From Oscillospiraceae bacterium (lineage in GTDB: Bacteria > Bacillota > Clostridia > Oscillospirales > Acutalibacteraceae): 64,000 nt of DNA. The notes below the pieces were generated by a model that saw nothing but the letters and a program-made list of their open reading frames with translations, was not told the origin of the DNA and searched no databases. Of the stretch, positions 60,812 to 64,000 are shown in pieces (positions within the stretch are counted from its first letter, which is position 1; each line of letters opens with the position of its first letter). The DNA lies in the NCBI GenBank assembly GCA_902762875.1, contig CACWPS010000003.1:1-64000 (forward strand), in the 5' to 3' direction. The translations under genes and the position numbers were made by a program.

Positions 60812-62425
60812 ATGTCTAAAGAAGGCTTTTGGGGTATATTTTCAAAACGCTCGGCAATCTGCTTTTTCCTTATAATTGTGCTGTTTTTCAGCTGTATAAT
60901 GCGGGTTGCGGTTATAGCTACTTCGGATTATTCCGAGGTCCAAGCTAAGCAGTCCGCTATGAGACTTACGGTGTCAAGTCTCAGGGGAACAGTTTATGAC
61001 TGCAATATGGTGCCGATTACAAACAGCAGTACAAAAATTATTGCGGCAGTTTCGCCTATCCCCCGTGCAGTTACTGCGATAAGCTCGGTTTTGTCGGGCG
61101 AGGAGCTGGAAAGCGTGCTTGAAAGGCTTAAATCAGGCAGGCCTGTCTTATGCGAGGTGCCAAAAATGATAGACTGTGACGGAATAACCTGTATTACCGT
61201 TTACGAGCATAATTCGGCGGATACAAAGGCTTTACACCTTATAGGGTATACCGATAGCGAGTCCCACGGTGTTTCGGGACTTGAAAAGGCGTATGATAAG
61301 TACCTGTATTCCGATAAAAAGGCGGCGTTTTGCTTTACTATGGACGGCGGCGGGGATATTCTTGTAGGCTTAAAGCCCGAAATTGAAAACGACACCTCTG
61401 TTATTGCGTCGGGTGTGGTTTCAACGATTGATATTAATATACAGACTATTGCCGAGGAAGCGGCAAAGCAAATCGAATGCGGCGCAGTTGTGGTTGCAGA
61501 TGCTAAAAACTCAAAAATCAGGGCTATGGTAAGCGTTCCAAGCTTTGATGTTGCAGACATCAGCACTTATCTTAATGAAAAAAACTCCCCGTTATTAAAC
61601 CGAGCGCTTGCGGCGTATAGCGTAGGCTCGGTATTTAAGCCCTGCGTTGCGGCGGCGGGTATTGAGCGGGGAAAGGGTGATTTTTCTTATACCTGTACCG
61701 GCAGTACAAAAATAATAGACCGCTATTTTAAATGCCATAAGCTCTCGGGTCACGGGGATATGAATTTAAAAAGCGGACTTGCAAATTCCTGCAATACCTT
61801 TTTTTACAATTTTTCCTTTACCGTTGGCGGGGAGCGGATATATAACACCGCCTCTGCTTTAGGGTTCGGGAAAAGTATAGATATATGTGACGGGCTTTCG
61901 ACTGCAAAGGGAAATCTGCCTAATCCCGACAGACTTTCAAATATAGCCTATCTTGCAAATTTCAGTATAGGTCAGGGGGAGCTTTTGCTGTCTCCCGTGG
62001 CTATGCTCAATCTCTACTGCGCCATAGCCTCGGACGGGGCGTATAATATCCCGTCAGCGGTAGAGGGGACGCTTTCGGGAGGGGCATTTACTCCCTATAG
62101 CATTGGGGAACGCACAAGGGTTATGGAAAAGGAAACCACTTTAATACTGCGGGAATATTTAACCGCAGTTATCGACGAGGGAACGGGTAAGTCTGCAAAG
62201 CCTGAAACCGTCTCGGCGGCGGGAAAAACCGCTACTGCCCAAACCGGAAAATACGAAAACGGAACCGAAATCTGTGCGGGCTGGTTCTGCGGCTTTTTTC
62301 CTGTGGAGGACCCGCAATATACCGTTATAGTGTTTTCCGAAAACACAAAAAAACAATCCGCTGCCTGCGGTGAAATCTTTGCTGAAATCGCCGACAGAAT
62401 AGCAGAAATGAAAAATTTGATTTAA
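60812..62425 (+). CDS. Penicillin-binding protein (class B-like transpeptidase)
   Basis: This protein of about 537 residues has one N-terminal membrane helix (about 14-36), a small dimerisation region, and a transpeptidase domain with Ser273 in SVFK, SCN in LANSCNTFF, and KTA in GKTATAQTG. It cross-links peptidoglycan outside the cell. It resembles FtsI/PBP2 types, but which process it serves (division, elongation or sporulation) is not clear. The stop codon overlaps that of the convergent azlD. Confidence 0.88.
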   Translation: MSKEGFWGIFSKRSAICFFLIIVLFFSCIMRVAVIATSDYSEVQAKQSAMRLTVSSLRGTVYDCNMVPITNSSTKIIAAVSPIPRAVTAISSVLSGEELESVLERLKSGRPVLCEVPKMIDCDGITCITVYEHNSADTKALHLIGYTDSESHGVSGLEKAYDKYLYSDKKAAFCFTMDGGGDILVGLKPEIENDTSVIASGVVSTIDINIQTIAEEAAKQIECGAVVVADAKNSKIRAMVSVPSFDVADISTYLNEKNSPLLNRALAAYSVGSVFKPCVAAAGIERGKGDFSYTCTGSTKIIDRYFKCHKLSGHGDMNLKSGLANSCNTFFYNFSFTVGGERIYNTASALGFGKSIDICDGLSTAKGNLPNPDRLSNIAYLANFSIGQGELLLSPVAMLNLYCAIASDGAYNIPSAVEGTLSGGAFTPYSIGERTRVMEKETTLILREYLTAVIDEGTGKSAKPETVSAAGKTATAQTGKYENGTEICAGWFCGFFPVEDPQYTVIVFSENTKKQSAACGEIFAEIADRIAEMKNLI

Positions 62426-62730
62426 AGTATAATTAGCTCTATTATAAATACAACCACGCAGGAGCAGACCGCCACACCGAAAAGGCTTACGCCGAAATAG
62501 GCGAGAAGCACCCCGACGATAAGTGCGGCAAGACCTGACCAGATGCTGTTAGTAGCCTCAATTATGGCGGGGAAGGTCATAACCGCAAGGGTGACATAGG
62601 GCACATAGTAAAGAAATGAGCGCAGGGTCACATTGGTGATTTTTTTGCGTATTAGGGTAAGGGGTAATACGCGGATTAAAAAGGTTACCGCCGCCATTAT
62701 AAATATGTAAATATAAATATTATGCTGCAT
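62422..62730 (-). CDS. azlD: AzlD branched-chain amino acid transport subunit
   Basis: This 102-residue protein has about four membrane helices. TFLIRVLPLTLIRKKI and YVPYVTLAVMTFPAI are typical of AzlD. With AzlC it exports branched-chain amino acids or analogues. It overlaps azlC by 11 bases. Confidence 0.9.
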   Translation of the reverse strand: MQHNIYIYIFIMAAVTFLIRVLPLTLIRKKITNVTLRSFLYYVPYVTLAVMTFPAIIEATNSIWSGLAALIVGVLLAYFGVSLFGVAVCSCVVVFIIELIIL

Positions 62731-63436
62731 CGTCTTCCTCCTTTACAGGGAAGAGTAAAGCCGCCGCAATAGAAATTACAACGGTAAGTATAATAACCCG
62801 CATACCTGACGATACCGATGAAATAACGGGAAGCTTAGAAAATGCAAGGCTTGCTAACATTGAAATAATTACAAGTGCCGCTATAACCCCGTTTTTCTTT
62901 GCGGGCGGGATTATTATCGCAATAAACATTCCGTAAAGCCCTACTCCCAAGGCGCTTACAAGGCTTGCGGGCAGAATGTTACCTGTTATTACCCCGAAGA
63001 CTGTTCCGAGTGTCCAACCCGGTATCGCCACGGTCATAGCGCCGTAGTTGTAATAGGGGTTAAGTGTGCCTGTCACCGAAACCGAAATACCGAAAATTTC
63101 GTCGGTCACATCAAAGGCTACAAGTATTCTGTGAAGAATTGAAGTGTCCGGCGAAAGCTTTTGGCTTAACGCACAGGACATTAAAAGATACCTTGCGTTT
63201 ACAATAAGCTCGGTAAGTGCTACTTCAAGGTATCCCGCTCCTGCCGCAATAAGGGTAAAGCCTGCATAACCGCCCGCCGAGGCGTTGGTAAGCCCGGTGG
63301 CAAGTCCCGCCTGAAAGGCGGTAAGCCCAGCCTTTTTTGCAACTATTCCAAGGGTGAAGGCAACAGCAAAGTAACCGAGTGCTATCGGTATGCCGTCACG
63401 CAGCCCCTTTTTATACCATTCCTTATTAATTGACAT
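62720..63436 (-). CDS. azlC: AzlC branched-chain amino acid exporter subunit
   Basis: This protein of about 238 residues has several membrane helices. RDGIPIALGYFAVAFTLGI is the typical AzlC start, followed by AELNAR-like TELIVNARYLLMSCAL. It forms an LIV-E-type exporter with AzlD. ATG at 63436 is preferred over TTG at 63439; the ribosome site is weak. Confidence 0.92.
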   Translation of the reverse strand: MSINKEWYKKGLRDGIPIALGYFAVAFTLGIVAKKAGLTAFQAGLATGLTNASAGGYAGFTLIAAGAGYLEVALTELIVNARYLLMSCALSQKLSPDTSILHRILVAFDVTDEIFGISVSVTGTLNPYYNYGAMTVAIPGWTLGTVFGVITGNILPASLVSALGVGLYGMFIAIIIPPAKKNGVIAALVIISMLASLAFSKLPVISSVSSGMRVIILTVVISIAAALLFPVKEEDDAA

Positions 63437-63542
63437 CAAAATCGCCGTTCCTGTAAACTTGCTTTTACTGCCGGCTTAAATTTGCCGACCTTTCTATTTT
63501 ACATACTTTTTTAAAATTAGTCAATAATGAGTTTCTTGTGTA

Positions 63543-63571
63543 TTGACAAACAACCGAAAAAGCAATAAAAT
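63543..63571 (+). promoter_or_regulatory. degV promoter
   Basis: TTGACA (63543-63548), 17 bases, TAAAAT (63566-63571). Confidence 0.65.
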
Positions 63572-63619
63572 AAATATATATTTTAACTAATCAGCCGATG
63601 CGGCGGAACGGAGCCTTAA

Positions 63620-64000
63620 ATGAATAAAACAGCCATTATGACCGATACCAACAGCGGCATTACACCTGAGGTTGCAAAGGAAAACGGAATATTTCTTTTA
63701 GAAATGCCCTTTGTGGTTGACGGAAAGGAATATATCGAATACGGCGAAATGTCTTATAGCGAGTTTTTTGAGGTCTTAGAGTCGGGAGCGGAGGTTTCAA
63801 CATCACAGCCGTCCCCCGCCGCACTTATCGAAATGTGGGACGACATTTTAAATGATTATGAAGCTGTTGTATATTTCCCGATGTCAAGCGGCTTAAGCGG
63901 CACCTGCGACACCGCAAAAGCACTTGCTGCCGATTATGACGGCAGGGTTTTTGTTGTGGATAATAAGCGCATTTCCGTAACCCTTTACACCTCGGTTTTC
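63620..64000 (+). CDS. DegV-family fatty-acid-binding protein, 5' part
   Basis: This gene is open to the window end, so only 127 codons are seen. NKTAIMTDTNSGITPEVA and the central VSTSQPSPAALIEMWDD with PMSSGLSGTCDTAKALA are the DegV signatures. DegV (FakB-like) proteins bind a fatty acid and present it to the kinase FakA. GGAG lies before the ATG at 63620. The remainder lies outside the window. Confidence 0.9.
   Translation, partial: MNKTAIMTDTNSGITPEVAKENGIFLLEMPFVVDGKEYIEYGEMSYSEFFEVLESGAEVSTSQPSPAALIEMWDDILNDYEAVVYFPMSSGLSGTCDTAKALAADYDGRVFVVDNKRISVTLYTSVF

Overview
The window looks like a chromosomal contig from a Gram-positive Clostridia bacterium, most like an Oscillospiraceae/Ruminococcaceae gut species. 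This is inferred from the gene families (YerC, YaaT/RicT, DnaD plus a DnaI-like loader, HtrA with a two-component pair, DUF4364, DegV), from strong Shine-Dalgarno sites, from canonical TTGACA-17-TATAAT promoters, and from a truncated piece of the sporulation gene spoVAD. I could not run any search, so taxonomy is inference.

Region 1 (1-15.5 kb) is one long co-directional locus that reads AT-richer than the rest. It encodes a Gram-positive Pel-type exopolysaccharide machine: an HD-GYP/SDR/PelD fusion, a PelE-like protein, a PelA-like deacetylase, PelF and PelG. These are followed by a CotH lipoprotein, a VTC-domain protein and a DUF4956 membrane protein, and then by an EAL phosphodiesterase and a Cache-HAMP-GGDEF diguanylate cyclase. 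The locus therefore appears to carry its own c-di-GMP synthase, two hydrolases and a receptor, with one strong promoter before it and one terminator after it.

Region 2 (15.6-26.8 kb) holds a decayed spoVAD fragment, an XRE regulator divergent from a SLOG/DUF1273-like gene, mgtE behind a structured leader, tRNA-Arg, an AAA ATPase, a minus-strand tRNA cluster (Val-Asp-Phe-Gly-Cys, with a broken-looking tRNA-Val), the yerC-methyltransferase-hslO operon, and a YhaO/YhaN-like nuclease-ATPase pair.

Region 3 (26.8-43.4 kb) is mainly housekeeping: an AGCS symporter under a tandem glycine riboswitch, gdhA, an arsR-permease-thioredoxin operon, a lipid glycosyltransferase, dnaD/dnaI-like genes, mnmG, trpS, holB, a YaaT-like gene, a ferredoxin and smpB.

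Region 4 (43.4-54.8 kb) is the accessory zone. It contains tmRNA, then a degenerate integrative element bounded by 41-bp imperfect inverted repeats and carrying a relaxase-recombinase chimera. A two-component system with htrA follows. Two small DUF559 nuclease ORFs each sit between inverted repeat arms, and ORF-less relatives of those arms lie near 30.2 kb and 26.8 kb. A tRNA-Lys has its 3' end and terminator duplicated as a perfect 66-bp direct repeat.

Region 5 (54.9-64 kb) is pth-mfd, an acetyltransferase, a PrsA-like lipoprotein, a penicillin-binding protein, azlCD and the start of a degV gene cut by the window edge.

The most promising candidates for something new are the DUF559 ORFs embedded in REP-like inverted repeats, where the repeat arm supplies both the ribosome-binding site and the C-terminus, and the HD-GYP-PelD fusion at the head of the pel locus.
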